The notes under the pieces are model-generated. The model was not told where the DNA came from, did no database searches, and worked only from the letters and a program-made list of their open reading frames with translations. A stretch of DNA of 64,000 bases, from contig JAUDYN010000013.1 of the NCBI GenBank assembly GCA_030407005.1, forward strand, positions 1 to 64,000, written 5' to 3'. Both the position numbers and the translations under genes were made by a program. Source of the DNA: Desarmillaria ectypa. Taxonomy: Eukaryota; Basidiomycota; Agaricomycetes; Agaricales; Physalacriaceae. Below, piece by piece: positions 21,690 through 33,690 of this stretch (within the stretch, counting starts at the first letter, position 1; each line of letters starts with the position of its first letter).

Positions 21690-22967
21690 AATCACCAATA
21701 TTGAATTTGGGCAGTTTCGAGTACGATGGAAGCACTCTGCAGACTTCAATAATCAAGTACAATTGTCTTTAAGACGTTTTATTCATTACTAGTGAGTTTA
21801 TACAAAGTACTACTCGTACTAGTGGGGTGGGTAAGACACAATTGGATAAGAGTGACTTGGTTTGAGCTACTGCGCTCATTCTGACTGAAACTGCTTCAGA
21901 CTGGTGGCACTCTTGGCCCTATACTGCTTCCTACAAGTGATAAACACTTGACTAGCCGCACTCTTGGCTGACTAGTGGCACTCTTGGCCTAAGAATAAAC
22001 TATAACTCCGAGAACTTTGCTTGAACTAACTTCAAAACACTCCAGACCTTTGCAGGACACAACAGTGACTCTAATGGACTTCAATTCAATGCAATTCTAT
22101 TGGTGACTTAGCGACTATTAATCACTTCATCGAGGTTAAGCACAAAAGCCTTTAATTGGGGACACCAGTTATTACCAGTGAGGGCTCAACTGCAGGGATG
22201 GCTTGCCTGGTTTGCACGAGCACCCATCCCACTACTTATATACTACTGAGGCAGAACTATAAATATCATCTGGGTATAGGGTATATTGGTAAGGATTTCT
22301 TGGCTAGTCATGAATAATGGTGAATAATCACACAATAGTTGATCTAGTCTGTTTTCTTTTCAAATATTCGGTCTAGAGACTCCACAGTTGGTCTTTCCGC
22401 ACCCTTGGCACAACTACAGGCCCTAGTAACACGGTTATATGGATATCTGGATATTGGTGCCTGTAACAGCTATCCGATCATGATCAAGGGTGCAGTCCGG
22501 CTCCACTAGCATCGATCATAAGAGATCTATATTGAAATAGTCAGATCTGGGCTCAAGGTTAATCCATTCCTAATTTATTTCTAAGTCCTGTTTCAAGATT
22601 TTTATGTGACTAGTTATCCTGACTTAGGTGTTTATGCCCAGTCTGGGCTGCTAGTGACAGAACTTGATGAGATCTGTGTACTCTGCTCCTGGTTTTTGTG
22701 TGCTAGTAGCATCCTTCATTTGCTAGTGGCTGTATTTCACTTAGTCCTGCTAGCATTCAAGTTACTAGTCTGGCTGGCTGGTAGATTTAACCCACTAATG
22801 GTGTTGCATCTAAGTCCTGGCTCTACCAGTTGCTTACTGCTTTTAACTATCAGCTCAAAGCCTCAGCTATAGTCCTCTATGTATCACTAGTATAGGATAG
22901 ATGTGCAATAGTATTGTTACAAAATCGCAAAATATAGGTGTGAATGTGTAGACGGCATATCATCGTG
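21690..22967. repeat. Dispersed repeat, copy 1, class unknown
   Basis: The right-hand 0.8 kb (about 22160-22967) matches 28735-29532 along its length. The left part (21690-22160) has no second copy here. It is rich in ACTAGT/CTAGTG words, keeps some CpG and codes for nothing recognisable. Both copies end at TATCAT and flanking sequence differs beyond it. It interrupts the reverse-transcriptase relic that resumes at about 22968. A long LTR or a non-autonomous element are possible; the left end is not defined. Confidence 0.5.
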
Positions 22968-24629
22968 AGGTCAAAAAATATAACTGTGAGTTCAAATAAT
23001 CCTCAGTTAGTTCTGAACACAGCTTTTTCTTCATCTCCATCACAAATGCATACATTGTTATATCCCCAATGAACATATAGCTTGGAGAAGTATTTGGCTC
23101 CTCAAAGTTTGTCAATGAGTTCTGAGATTAGGGGAAGGGGATAATGGTTCTTTATTGTCATCTCATTCAGTTTTTGATAGTCCTGAATGGGTCATAAAGA
23201 ACCATCTTTCTTCTTGACAAAGAAGAACAGAGATGCAAAAGGGGATTTTGAGAGACAAATTTATTCTGAGTCTAAGTTCTCATCCAAGAACTTGTCAAGT
23301 TGTTCCTGCTCATTTTGATTGAGCAGATAGACTTTACAGTCCAATGTGGACTTCACATTGGGGACTAGCTTGATGGCATGATCCCAGAGTTTTCATATGG
23401 GTAATTTATCAAAGCTTTCTTTTGAGAATAAATCTCTAAAGCTTTGGTATTGAGGGGGTACCATCTTCTCAAATGTCTTCTTTAGTTTTTCTATGTTGGC
23501 AGCAGTGACTAGTTCATTTGCATGGTGTATGGCTCAAATAACTAGCTCTTCCTGCATATTGACTGCAAGGATGGTTTCACCATCCTCCAGCTCTTCATTC
23601 CACTGGTCTTTATCATCAGAATTGGGAAGAGAGAGTGGGTTCTTGATGCATGAACAGTGTCCAAAAATCATCATTCTGGTTTTCCAATTGATTACTAGAT
23701 TGTGGCATTTAAGCCAGTTATGGCCCAAGTAGACTATCTTGGAGCCAAGATCTGTGACTGCTAAGTCAATACATTCAGTATGACCACTGATGGTCATTCT
23801 GAGTTCTACAAACTCCATGATATCACCCACCTTGTTATGAGTTCCATTGGCATTGTATATAGGAATAGGGGCAGCTTTTCAAGTGTCCAGCTGATGTTGG
23901 AGGATATATGTTCAGTTGATAGAGCTACCAGTGCAGCTGCTATCCAATAGAGCCCTTGTGGTAAGAGCCTTCTTTCTCATACATGAGGCAAGTTGGATAT
24001 CCACCATAAAGTCCCTTCCTGAACTTTTGGTTCCTCAGATATACTGAATCAGTTCATGGAGTTTATAGAGCCACTCTCAAGCTTGACTCTCTCCAGTCTT
24101 TAAGCTTGTTATAAGCTTGTCAGTGATCTCTCTAAGTTGTTTGTGATATACCCATGTGGAGAGAGTGGCTTTGGCAGTACAGATAGCACATAGAGTCCAA
24201 TCGACTCTGAATGGCTTGTACCATGTGTGATTCAGTATTTCCTTTTTTGAAAGTACATCAAGTTTTGGTGATTTGGTTACCCCCTTGTTAGGCAGAGCAT
24301 CAGGATTCTGGATTTGGACTGTTGTGCTTTCTATAGTAGAAAAGCCATGTTGTCCTCTTCATCAGGTACTTCAATGATGGTGACTCTGTGAAACTGCCCC
24401 CTTTCTACTTCCTGGATGCTAGCAGATTCCTGAGCATAGGATATCCTCTTTTTCTCAGCTGCCACTGCTTGCGATGAGGTTAGAGCATCACTATCCTCTC
24501 TGGAGGTGTCAACTGGTGAAGTTGGCATTTATTCCATATTATCAGAACTGAGTTCCATCAGCACTAACAGATCAACTAGTTCCTTCCCTACTGAGTCTGG
24601 TAGATTGCTTTTCCTCCAGTCAATGTCTC

Positions 24630-25025
24630 TGTTAGGACCCTGTCCTAGCATGTGATCTTGAAACACTGAGTCACTCTTGGGCTGTCTCACATTTGGACAA
24701 TCACCCATGGACAAGAGGACTGCTCATCTTTAAAAGAGTGCAATAGAAGGTATATGATTGAAGTTTAGTCAAAAGATAGAGAGTATGTACAAAACTACTC
24801 TACTTATATACTGAAAGTATGGTGCTAATAATAGATGAAATGATATAGTACATGTGTGAGACTGATAGAAGTCAGACAATCATAGTCCAGTAATGGTGAA
24901 GCTATTAGAAATCAATGAAGTCCTTGAGGATAGATAAGATAGTAAGAGTGTGAACAGTTAGATATGGATGGAATGCGTAAGCATTCTGACATTGAAATGA
25001 TTAGATAAATGGAAAAATCATAACA
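24630..25025 (-). repeat. Solo LTR inside the third chromovirus copy
   Basis: A complete 396-bp LTR (TGTTAGGACCC to TCATAACA) of the same family as the old element, with no internal region. Flanks are GTCTC (24625-24629) and GTCTT (25026-25030), a target duplication with one C-to-T change. It is the product of recombination between two LTRs. Confidence 0.85.
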
Positions 25026-25567
25026 GTCTTGATCAGCTGAGATGGCCTTTGAACACTCTCTGATCAGATCTAAGGTGACCTTCACACATTTTCTAGTCAG
25101 ATCCTTCTGAGAATTCCACAGATCAGGTGCCCTGACCATGGCTTCAGCAGATCCTCAATGCTGCCCTTGGTGGGGACTTACATCCTCCACAGACTCTGGT
25201 GAAGCAGGACATGGCTCCCTAAATGAGAGTGCAGGGGCTTTTGGCTTCAGAGGCTCAAGAGTGTCCCATCTACTTGCCCCAGTCCATAGTGTTATCCATA
25301 TATTCAGTGGACTCATCTGAGGAGAATCTGGTAAACAGAGGGTGCCAGCACCACCTGGCTCCTCCCATGCTTTATCAGAGGCTCAGGAGTTACTATAGAT
25401 AATTGTATCAGCATTGTCTAGTAGGATGACATACCTGTTCTTTTTTGATTCTTTGGCAATACTCAGAGTTGACAAAGACATATATTTTTTTGTGTATGTA
25501 AATATCCTGATGTGTGCATATAAGTCTGACCCATAGAAACTAAGGACTCACCACCAATCAAGGCTTT

Positions 25568-25612
25568 AGTCAAGCAAGAGGAATCAAACTCTTGTTGACC
25601 TACTCTTTTGCC
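25568..25612 (-). promoter_or_regulatory. Predicted -1 frameshift signal, third copy
   Basis: Minus strand: GCA AAA GAG TAG, then a hairpin (25568-25600) beginning on the G of TAG: outer stem GGTCAA/TTGACT (one G-U), inner stem CAAGAG/CTCTTG, 8-nt loop, one bulged C. The -1 frame is open (GKRVGQQEF) and aligns with the younger copy (GKRVGRQGF). Confidence 0.6.
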
Positions 25613-27985
25613 TCTTCAATCTTGACCATAGTGGGTTCCACTATGTTAGTGATCCTTACTGACTGAATGTCCTTGTATTATTTTCTCTTAGGGCAATCCT
25701 TTACTATGTGACCCTTTTCATTGCATCTAAAGCATTGACCTTCCACCTTTCATCAGTCAACTTTCATCAGCTGTCCTGAGCCCTCATACATTGTCCATTG
25801 GCCCATACCTGAGTTCTAATTGAGACCAATGCTGGCTATCAGCTTTGGGGCCAAGAAACTTGTCACCCCAGTGGCAGTTTTGCCACTGGATTGATGTTGT
25901 AGGGGCAGGAGTCCTTCTTCTGTCCTTCTTGGGTAATTTCTGCTGTCTGGTCAAACATCCACTTGCACTGTCATTCTTTGTACATGCACAGTATCTGCTC
26001 CTTCCATTCTGGATAGGTGTGGGGAATGTTAATGCCCATGTTGGATATGAACATTGTGTAGGATGAGGGAACTCCTAGACAGATGGCTTTGACCATTGCA
26101 CTGCAGTCATGTTCATCAGTTTGCTGATCAGCCAACTTGGCTTCTTCTTCCAGTTTCTGAAAGTAATAGGAGGCCAGTTGGATTTCCATGCATAAGTCAA
26201 ACATACACTTCTTATGAATCTCCTCGATGGCAGGGTCCTGGAATTGTCAGGTTACTATATTGACAAAGTCCTCTCAAGAGGGGTATCAGAAATGAGTGGA
26301 GGTGCCATCCCAGGCATCTCCAACCTAAAATTTGGGTCTCTTGTAGACCCACCAGTCCTTGATGGCTCTATCACAAATAGTACCAGATATGATAGCATCT
26401 GGAAATAGTGTCAGAACACTTCAAAATAGGTGATGCAATCATCTATGAAGCATTCAATATCATCATGCTCCCTCTTGAATAGCTTTGAGGGTTGCATAAG
26501 AATGGGTTTGATGCCTATGTATGGGGCATTATCAGGAGCATTTCTGATGGGATTAAGTAAAGGGTCAGGTGGACCCTTTCCTGGGGGCAGTCTTGGGATC
26601 AAGAATTGATCCAGCCTTAGAGTGGGCAGGCCTTATAGTAGTTCTATCAGTCTTCTCTGCTTAGGTTCTTTTCCTTTTTTGTCAATCCTGAAGATTTCAG
26701 CATGGAGGTCTCTGGTGGCCTCTGCTTCAGTGAGTTCTTGACACATTTGTTGGATGCACTGTTTCTTTTCAGCTAGCTCACTTCTAGCTGCTTGCAAGAC
26801 TTCTTCTGCTGTAGATTGTGGCAGTGCAGCAGGGATGGAGGTACTTGATTTAGGTTCTTCATCTGCACCTGCAAATAGAATGCTGCCACCCTGATGAGGG
26901 TGGTAGCTGATTTGTCAGACTTGCCTTTGTGGTGGTGAGTCAGGAAGTGGTTACAGCTATATAGCTAGGATGTCAGGTGGATATGAGCAGTAATTCATTT
27001 GTTGGGGCTGGAAAGATTCCAGCCTGCTGTAATAGCCTGTTAGGTATGTAAAGCTATTGAAATTAGGCTCTAGGCCCCTCCTACTCTCATTGGTTCACCT
27101 CTCTTCTTTCCAGGTTCCTGAGAGTGTGTCCCAATATATGCTGCTCCTCAATTGTTCTTGGCCATAATCCAGGGGCCAAGTCCCCTGCAGTGGGCAGGTA
27201 AAGCTCATGAAACTGATTGGCCCATATACAGGCACAGATGTTGGAATCTGGGTTGGGTCCCCATACTGGATTGCTCCTGTTGAGGGCCAACCACTCATCC
27301 ATGTCTGGACAGATTCAGGGCCAGGCTGTCCTGGCCTTCACATTGGCATGCTATAGCTCCCAGGTGGCAGTCCTAAAGGGGCTGAATAGACCCTGGTCAA
27401 TGGCTGAAAGCTTGGGCTACTCATAATTGGCTCTGTCAATGTTGAAGGGGCTGTCAGGGGAAAGGTGAGCAGCCAAGATTTCAGCATCAGAGGAGTTGTC
27501 ATTGATGATTTCAATGACAGGGAGAGAGGAAGAGGAGTCTGTGCCTCTGCTAGGCTAGGAGCCTCTCTCCTGTGTGGTGACAGTCTAGGGACCATAGAGG
27601 TGGTTGCAGGGATGAGTATTACTCATCCTGGAATAGTTTGTTTGTCGAACCCTTGTATAGGTTGGACAGGGTGGCAGGGTATAGGGGGGAGGGGGGACTC
27701 ACAGCCTTGGAGCATAGCCCATACATTCCTTAGGTGTTTAGGGATGGGGGAGGTGGGTCATTCCACCTGATGGTTGGTGCTGGGGAAGATCCTGCCACAT
27801 GTCAGGAACTCCCCAGAGGAATTTGGAAAATGGATCCAGGAGCAGGGGATGCCTTCTTCTTGGTTTTGGGCATTCATACCTGAGGGAATCAGCTGGGCAG
27901 GTTCAGGTCTTCAGAGAACATGGAGGGGATGGTGGGGAGGGCAAGATAGGAGTCAGAGTCTTGGGTTTTGTCAGCATAGGCACAC

Positions 27986-28102
27986 CTATAGTTCTTCTTT
28001 GTAGGCTAGTATGAAGAGTGTAGTAAAAACTACCAGTAGGATTGCACCACCAATAGTGGTGCCAAGTGTAATAGTTTGTTAATTTTCTCATTCTTCTGGC
28101 AT
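27986..28102 (-). pseudogene. ORF0 relic, third copy
   Basis: ATG at 28102 on the minus strand gives MPEE, two stops, then TIGGAILLVVFTTLFILAY and KEEL before TAG. The hydrophobic core and the acidic end match the intact ORF0 at 13537-13770. Confidence 0.6.
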
Positions 28103-28150
28103 ATAGTTTTTTGCTTTGCTGCATCTAGTGATGATGAAGTGGTTTGGGGA

Positions 28151-28544
28151 ATCTTCTGACTAATATTAGGATCTGCTTCACACATAATCTTGGGATCAGG
28201 CACAACTCTTGGGCTGTCTCATGTTTGGATAATCACCCATTAATAGAGCATGGCATAGATCTTTAGAGGAGTGTAGAAGAGTGTATTAATTAAGTTTAGT
28301 CCAAAGATAGAAAATATATATGAAAAGTACACTACTTATATACTAAAAACTGAGAGACTAATAATAGTATCATCCATGTGTATATCATACATGAACCATA
28401 TGTCCATTATGCTACCATGGTCAGATGGTTGAGTTGTGGTGACAGTGTGAGTGAATTGATGGTGTTATCAATGAGCAAGCAATATTCAATAGATGGAAAG
28501 TAATAAGATGCAGATAAGATAAGAAAAATGGAAAAATTATAACA
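28151..28544 (-). repeat. 5' LTR and primer-binding site of the third copy
   Basis: The LTR (28164-28544) begins TATTAGG (decayed TGTTAGG) and ends TATAACA. The adjacent 28151-28163 (atcttctgactaa on plus) matches the LTR start motif atctttggactaa at 11 of 13 positions, a decayed self-priming site. Confidence 0.75.
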
Positions 28545-28734
28545 TGCATGAAACAAAAAAGACAATAGTATAGTAGAGTGACCATCATAAGCCATAGTAC
28601 AATGGCTAGTTACTGGTTAGTAACAATGAGGTGACCGATCCATGATTGGTGATTGGTGCTGAGATTAGATATGATAAGATCAGTGTCTAAGCAAGATGAG
28701 ATAAAAGATAAGAAAAATTGGAGAAATTGTAACA
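28545..28734 (-). repeat. LTR fragment of the 1260 type
   Basis: Aligns in reverse complement with the U3 end of the 1260-1707 LTR, ending TTGTAACA at 28734. Its other half was removed by the insertion of the third copy. It abuts the dispersed repeat at 28735. Confidence 0.6.
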
Positions 28735-29532
28735 GAACACTAGCTGCTACTAGTGAGAGCTCAACTGCAGGAATGGTTTGCCTGCCTTGAATGAGTGCCC
28801 ATCCCACTACTTATATACTACTGAGAAAGGTACAAAAACTATAAATATCATCTGGGTATAGAGTATATTGGTAAAGATTTCTTGGCTAGTCACAAATAAT
28901 GGTGAATAATCATGCCATACCCAGTCTAGTCTGTTTTATTTGTCAAATGGTCAGTCTAGAGACTCCACATTCAGTCTTTCTGCACTCTTGGCCCAACTGC
29001 ATGCCCTAGTGATGCAGTTATATAAATTGCCAGATATTGGTGCATATAATAGCTATCCAATCTTGATAAAGGGTGCAGTCCAGCTACACTAGTACCAATC
29101 ATAAGTGATCTATATCACACTAGTCAGATCTAGGCTCAAAGTTAATTTATTTCTAAGTCCTGTTTCAAGATTTTTATGTGACTAGTTATTCTAACTTAGG
29201 TGTTTATGCTCAGTCTAGTTTGCTAGTGATAGAACTTGATGAGATCTGTGTACTCTGCTCCTGGTTTTAGTGTGCTAGTAGCATCCTTCATTTGCTAGTG
29301 GCTGTATTTAGTCCTGCTAGCATTTAAGTTACTAGTCTGGCTGGCTGGTAGATTTAACCCACTAATAGTGTTGCATCTAAGTCTTGTCTCTACTAGTTGC
29401 TTACTGCTTTTAACTATTAGCTTGAAGCCTCAGTTATAGTCCTCTATATATCACTTATATAGAATAGATGTGCAATAGTATTGTTACAAAATCACAAAAT
29501 CTAGGTATGAACACATAGATGGTATATCATTG
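28735..29532. repeat. Dispersed repeat, copy 2
   Basis: Matches about 22160-22967 along about 0.8 kb, including a TATA-like context (cccactacttatatactactgag) and the terminal TATCAT. It has fewer CpGs than copy 1. No coding capacity seen. Confidence 0.55.
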
Positions 29533-30329
29533 CCATTACTGAGCACATCACCAGATGTCACCAGATTGCCAAGACATGGCATATCATGATCTATGAGTCA
29601 GTCACAACAAATAATAAGTACTATGAGTCATAATCCCATGCATGAGTCATACTATAACCAGACCTGAAACATAAAAGATAGCCCATCTAATGTGTGTCAC
29701 AGGAACTATCTCTAGTTGGTCTGGTATCAATGCAGTAACCAGACTGAAAGGAAGTTCAGAAGTATGCCTGCAAGTGTTTCAGGTGCCATGCTTAAGAGTC
29801 TTAGTGTCAAAGTGTGAAGGGATGTGTGTATAGCTTATATGTTCTTGGGAGTCACATTGAGTGATGTGTATAAGTTATAGTGATGATGATGATAACTAAT
29901 TACCCAGTGCTTAGATGAGAAATAGGCATCAGCTATGTGGTTGTGAACAAGATGGTAGAAAATGCTGATCTTAGCATTAATAACTGCAATTTTATCAAGA
30001 CATTCACAGATAGCTAAAAGAAATTATTTAACTAAGAAAAGGAGATGAATATAATTTAATAAATGTACCAGGATCACCACTCAGAGTGAGAAGGTCAAAT
30101 AAGATGGCCATATGATAGAAATCTGCCACATTAAAATGCATAGAATATTTACTGTTGTAAGGCTAGCAAACTCCCTGGTGAGAGAATTACAGTCTACTGT
30201 TGCAAGATCTTTTATATACTGTAGGTATACTAGAAGATGTAAAAACCACCCACTTCAGAATGGTATAGATCCACTTCTGAGAGCAGATAAGAGTGAAAGA
30301 GAGAGACTCACTTGACTGGGGCAACATTG
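29533..30329. other. Non-coding, unassigned
   Basis: CpG-poor, stop-rich sequence. No gene, LTR boundary or tandem repeat is recognisable. It probably holds older parts of the retroelement that follows. Confidence 0.4.
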
Positions 30330-31774
30330 CTCAATACTATCCCCTTATTCAATGGCCTCAATTTTGAGAAGGCAATATAGCATCAATATTCTAATGATCC
30401 TCTCTTCAAGAAGATAGTGGAAAACCTGGCCCACTTTGCTAACTTTGAATGGAACCAGGATATTAGCCTTCTGTACCTAAAGAAGGATAATGACTGACTT
30501 CTCTGCATATCTTGCATTCTTGTAAATGGTCAAACAGTTCAAGAAATTATTATTTTAGAAGCTCATTCAATCTTAGCTCACCTTGGTGCAAGCAAAACAT
30601 TGGATTACCTTCATCAGAATATATGGTGGAAGAATATGGCTTTGGATGTCAAATCATATTGTGAGTCATATCATACTTGCATAATAAGCAAGCCTAACAA
30701 CTAGAAGCCTTATAGCTTACTGCATCCTCTCAAGATTTTATCATATCTCTGGGAAGCTATTAGTATTAACTTTGTTGGACCATTACTGGATTTAAAGAAT
30801 CATGATACCACTTTTAACTCAATAACTGTTAATATTGATCTATTTATTTCAATAGTACATCTTGTTCCATGCCATACAACCTATTCTGTTCATTAAGTGG
30901 CTGAACTGATGTTTGAGCATGTCTACAAGCACCACAGAATGCCTCAACAGATTATCAGTGATCATGACTCTCTGTTCACTAGTGTTATTTGGAGAAGGCT
31001 GCATGAGCTTACAGGTACCCAGATGTTATGCAGTGTGTAGACTCTACTCAAAATGATTGAGTATCAAAATCACCAGCTATTAAATTTACTCTTGACTGTG
31101 CTCAGTCAGAAACTACTGGCTATGCTCTATTCATGCTCAACATAGGATGGATATCTCACTCAATGATATGAAACTTGAATACAAAGAATGAGTATCTCTC
31201 AGTCTACATCTTTGCTCAATTGCAATATCTAGCTATTATGTCAGCTCATGATGCAATTTTTGAGACTTAAGTCAAGCAAACTCAGATCACAAATAGGAAG
31301 TACCATTTTGAGCTCTTTCATAAAGGTGATTTGGTATATGTATCCACCCAGAATTTGAAGTTTGCTAAAGATCTAGCTTGCAAATTAATTCCAAAGTATA
31401 TTGGCCCTTACAAGATCTCAAGAGACTGTAGAAATCATTCATTCCATGTAGAGATACCTTCAAGCTTTATTCAGAGAGGAGTACACTCAGTTTTTCACTC
31501 TTTCTTGCTTTGGATACATGTTTCTAATGATGACTGTAGATTTTCAGGACATCTTGATACCCAGATACAAGAGACTCCAGAGGCAGAGCCTCAATGGAAA
31601 TTTGAACAGATCTTATCACATCATGGTGCTAAAGATCAAACTATGTTTAAAGTGAAATGGACTACAGGCAATATTACATGGATGCCATTTGACCAGCTTG
31701 TAGGACTTGGCAGCCTCATCAACTATCTTAATTTGTTGGGATGTACATCTATTGATAACCTACCAAGGGGTTGA
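30330..31774 (+). pseudogene. Integrase relic of a second chromoviral lineage
   Basis: Frames are broken, but successive pieces read as an integrase: a zinc-binding remnant (AHLGASKTLDYLHQNIWW then CESYHTC, about 30570-30690), a core with FVGPLLD and MPQQIISDHDSLFTS (about 30770-30980), and a clean 147-codon C-terminal part (31331-31774) with KLIPKYIGPYKIS (GPY module) followed by a chromo-like segment (WKFEQILSHH, MFKVKWTTGNITWMPF). The sequence is clearly different from the family at 5884-14255. Confidence 0.75.
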
Positions 31775-32330
31775 GCACTACTACCATCCAATCCAGAATA
31801 GTATAAAGTTTTTATAAGGAATATCTTATTTGATTTGGATGATCCCATGAGTGTTGTAAAATAGTGTGTTAATAGAGGTGATGAGTGCAGTGATAAACTG
31901 TGAGACTTGACCATGTGAGAGAGATTAGGTTGGAAAGGATGTACAAATTAATTGGTGGGCTAGTCTGCCTAGTATATATATTACAAGGTATATACTTTTA
32001 GAATATACTATTATCTACTAGTGTCTATGTTTGACTCATTGCTGAGTGAGCAGACAAATGAATGACTTGAAGAGAAGATATGTGAAGGATCACATGCTTT
32101 AACTCTATTCTGATTGCTGGATTGCCATATGCAGCTGGGTGCATCTTTGACAATGAGGGTAGAAAATGTTGTAACTAAGCAGAGGAGAATAGATAAGAGA
32201 ATTAATTAGTCAAGAGAGAGAGAGACATCATACTTAAATACAGTTTGTACTACTTCAAGAATTTACTATAAGTTACTATATAAGTCCAGGCTATGGTCCA
32301 AATCAGCTGCTGCTGATTAATGCCAAATCT
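31775..32330. other. Non-coding, unassigned
   Basis: AT-rich sequence after the integrase relic. A TATA-like run (tagtatatatattac near 31970) and stop-rich frames are seen; no LTR ends could be set. Confidence 0.4.
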
Positions 32331-33333
32331 TTGAGTACATTCTTGTACTCACTCAGGATTGCTATCCCAACAGAAAAGAGTACACCTTTTGTGACTTTTC
32401 CTTCACTCATGCCCCCTCTCCCTCATTATTCCCCACTACACTATTATCTCTCCAGATCCATCACCTTTCTATTCCCCTCAGTGACCATGCTAAATCTCAT
32501 GGTAAGAAGGGTCACAAACTCTCTGCTTACCTTCATCCTCTAATTGCTATTGCTTCAGCACCAATTCTGAAGGCCTTCACTATTCACAGGAATCACAAGT
32601 GGTTTGACATTCATGAAGCCCCAGGCTCAGGTGCCTTTGGAGGCCTTGTCACAAAGGTTCATGCTATACACATGCTCAAGTGTGTTGAACACAACAATCT
32701 TCTTCATCATGTGCATGCCAAGGATGGTATTTCAGAGTGCAGACAGATTTGCTGAGCCCCATCACCTATGGTGCCATTGCTGCATCCTTTAATGCTGGTC
32801 CCCAGCCTGAGAAGTTCATTGAGTGGATCAAGCCCAGTCCCACTGACCCCAATGGGACTAATTCCTGCCCTCTATTGCATCTCCTTACCCCATCTCTTAC
32901 CAGTAAAGGGCTTCACATTGACATGAAGTTCCTCTTTGATCCTTGCAAGCTCATTATTCCTGGCTATGTCATCATCCCTGAATGGGAATACAACAAAACT
33001 CACTTTCTCAGCCATCAGATATTATTCCAGTGTGAAACTCCCAAGGATAGGGCTATCTAATGTCATCTCAATAAAAAGGCTGGATTGATGTGGCATGAAG
33101 AAGTCAAGGGTCACTATGCTTCTGTGGCAGACTCATAGGATGGATTCCTGTCAGATGATCTCCCTGAGTTCATTGAGGGCAATGCTGGATCAATAGATGC
33201 AGATGGAGACCCTGATCCAAATCATGGGAAGACCACCCTTGAAGACCAGGATGGCTTTCTCTATTACTATGATTTGGAGGGCGACAAAACTGACGCAAAT
33301 GGAGATACCACTATGAATAATGCCAACAAGTAA
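32331..33333 (+). pseudogene. Unrecognised coding relic
   Basis: Several overlapping plus-strand pieces have protein-like composition, for example HEAPGSGAFGGLV near 32620, a piece ending HFLSHQILFQCETPKDRAI at 33060, and an acidic tail (DDLPEFIEGNAG, DGDPDPNHGK) that stops at 33331-33333. I recognise no family. The position just before an LTR-like block suggests it is the 3' coding end of a retroelement or captured coding sequence. Confidence 0.35.
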
Positions 33334-33446
33334 TTTTGTGATGTTTCTTTTATTTCGCTCATCCTTTCATTGATTTCTGTTGCTCACACTCATTTATTTC
33401 TTTTACTCTACCTACAGTGTCCAACTTCATTGGCCAGGAGGGCGTA

Positions 33447-33690
33447 TGTAATGAGCCGACTTCAGGTCCGGTCCCTTTCTCTATTTCCTACCCTGTTGTT
33501 GCTCCACTCGCTCCATTGTTCATGACTCATTTGATAGTGTCTATTTGATATTAGCTAGCAGTATAAAAGAGCTGTGTACTGCTGTAGTAGCTCGGGTTTT
33601 TCGCAATTAACCAGCCTTTACACCTGTCACTATTCGCATCAAGCTCCTAGTGAGAGTCCATGACTTTCGCCACTCTCTCAACTGCCTACA
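33447..33690 (+). repeat. LTR-like block at the edge of the repeat island
   Basis: Begins TGTAATGAGCC after a purine-rich stretch (ccaggagggcgta) and ends CTGCCTACA, giving TGTA/TACA inverted ends. A TATA box (gtataaaag) lies near 33580. CpG is present, unlike the DNA to the left. No second copy or target duplication is seen here. Confidence 0.45.

Larger units (their letters stand above)
22968..28150 (-). pseudogene. Third chromovirus copy: gag-pol relic, truncated in RT
   Basis: On the minus strand: ORF0, gag (MDEWLALNRSNP near 27295; DHDDIECFID near 26470; YFQKLEEEAKLAD near 26160; a zinc-knuckle remnant near 25700-25740), the gag stop TAG at 25600-25602 with its hairpin, the pol linker, protease (LLDS near 23945), and reverse transcriptase up to about 22968, where it is cut. 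RNase H, integrase and chromodomain are missing. A solo LTR (24630-25025) is inserted in the linker. CpG is almost absent. Confidence 0.85.

Noticed and set aside
21256..28544. 21256 and 28164 LTRs as the two ends of one element
   Set aside because: The flanking pentamers GATAT and TGCAT do not match, and the RT-to-integrase part is missing. Left as separate features.
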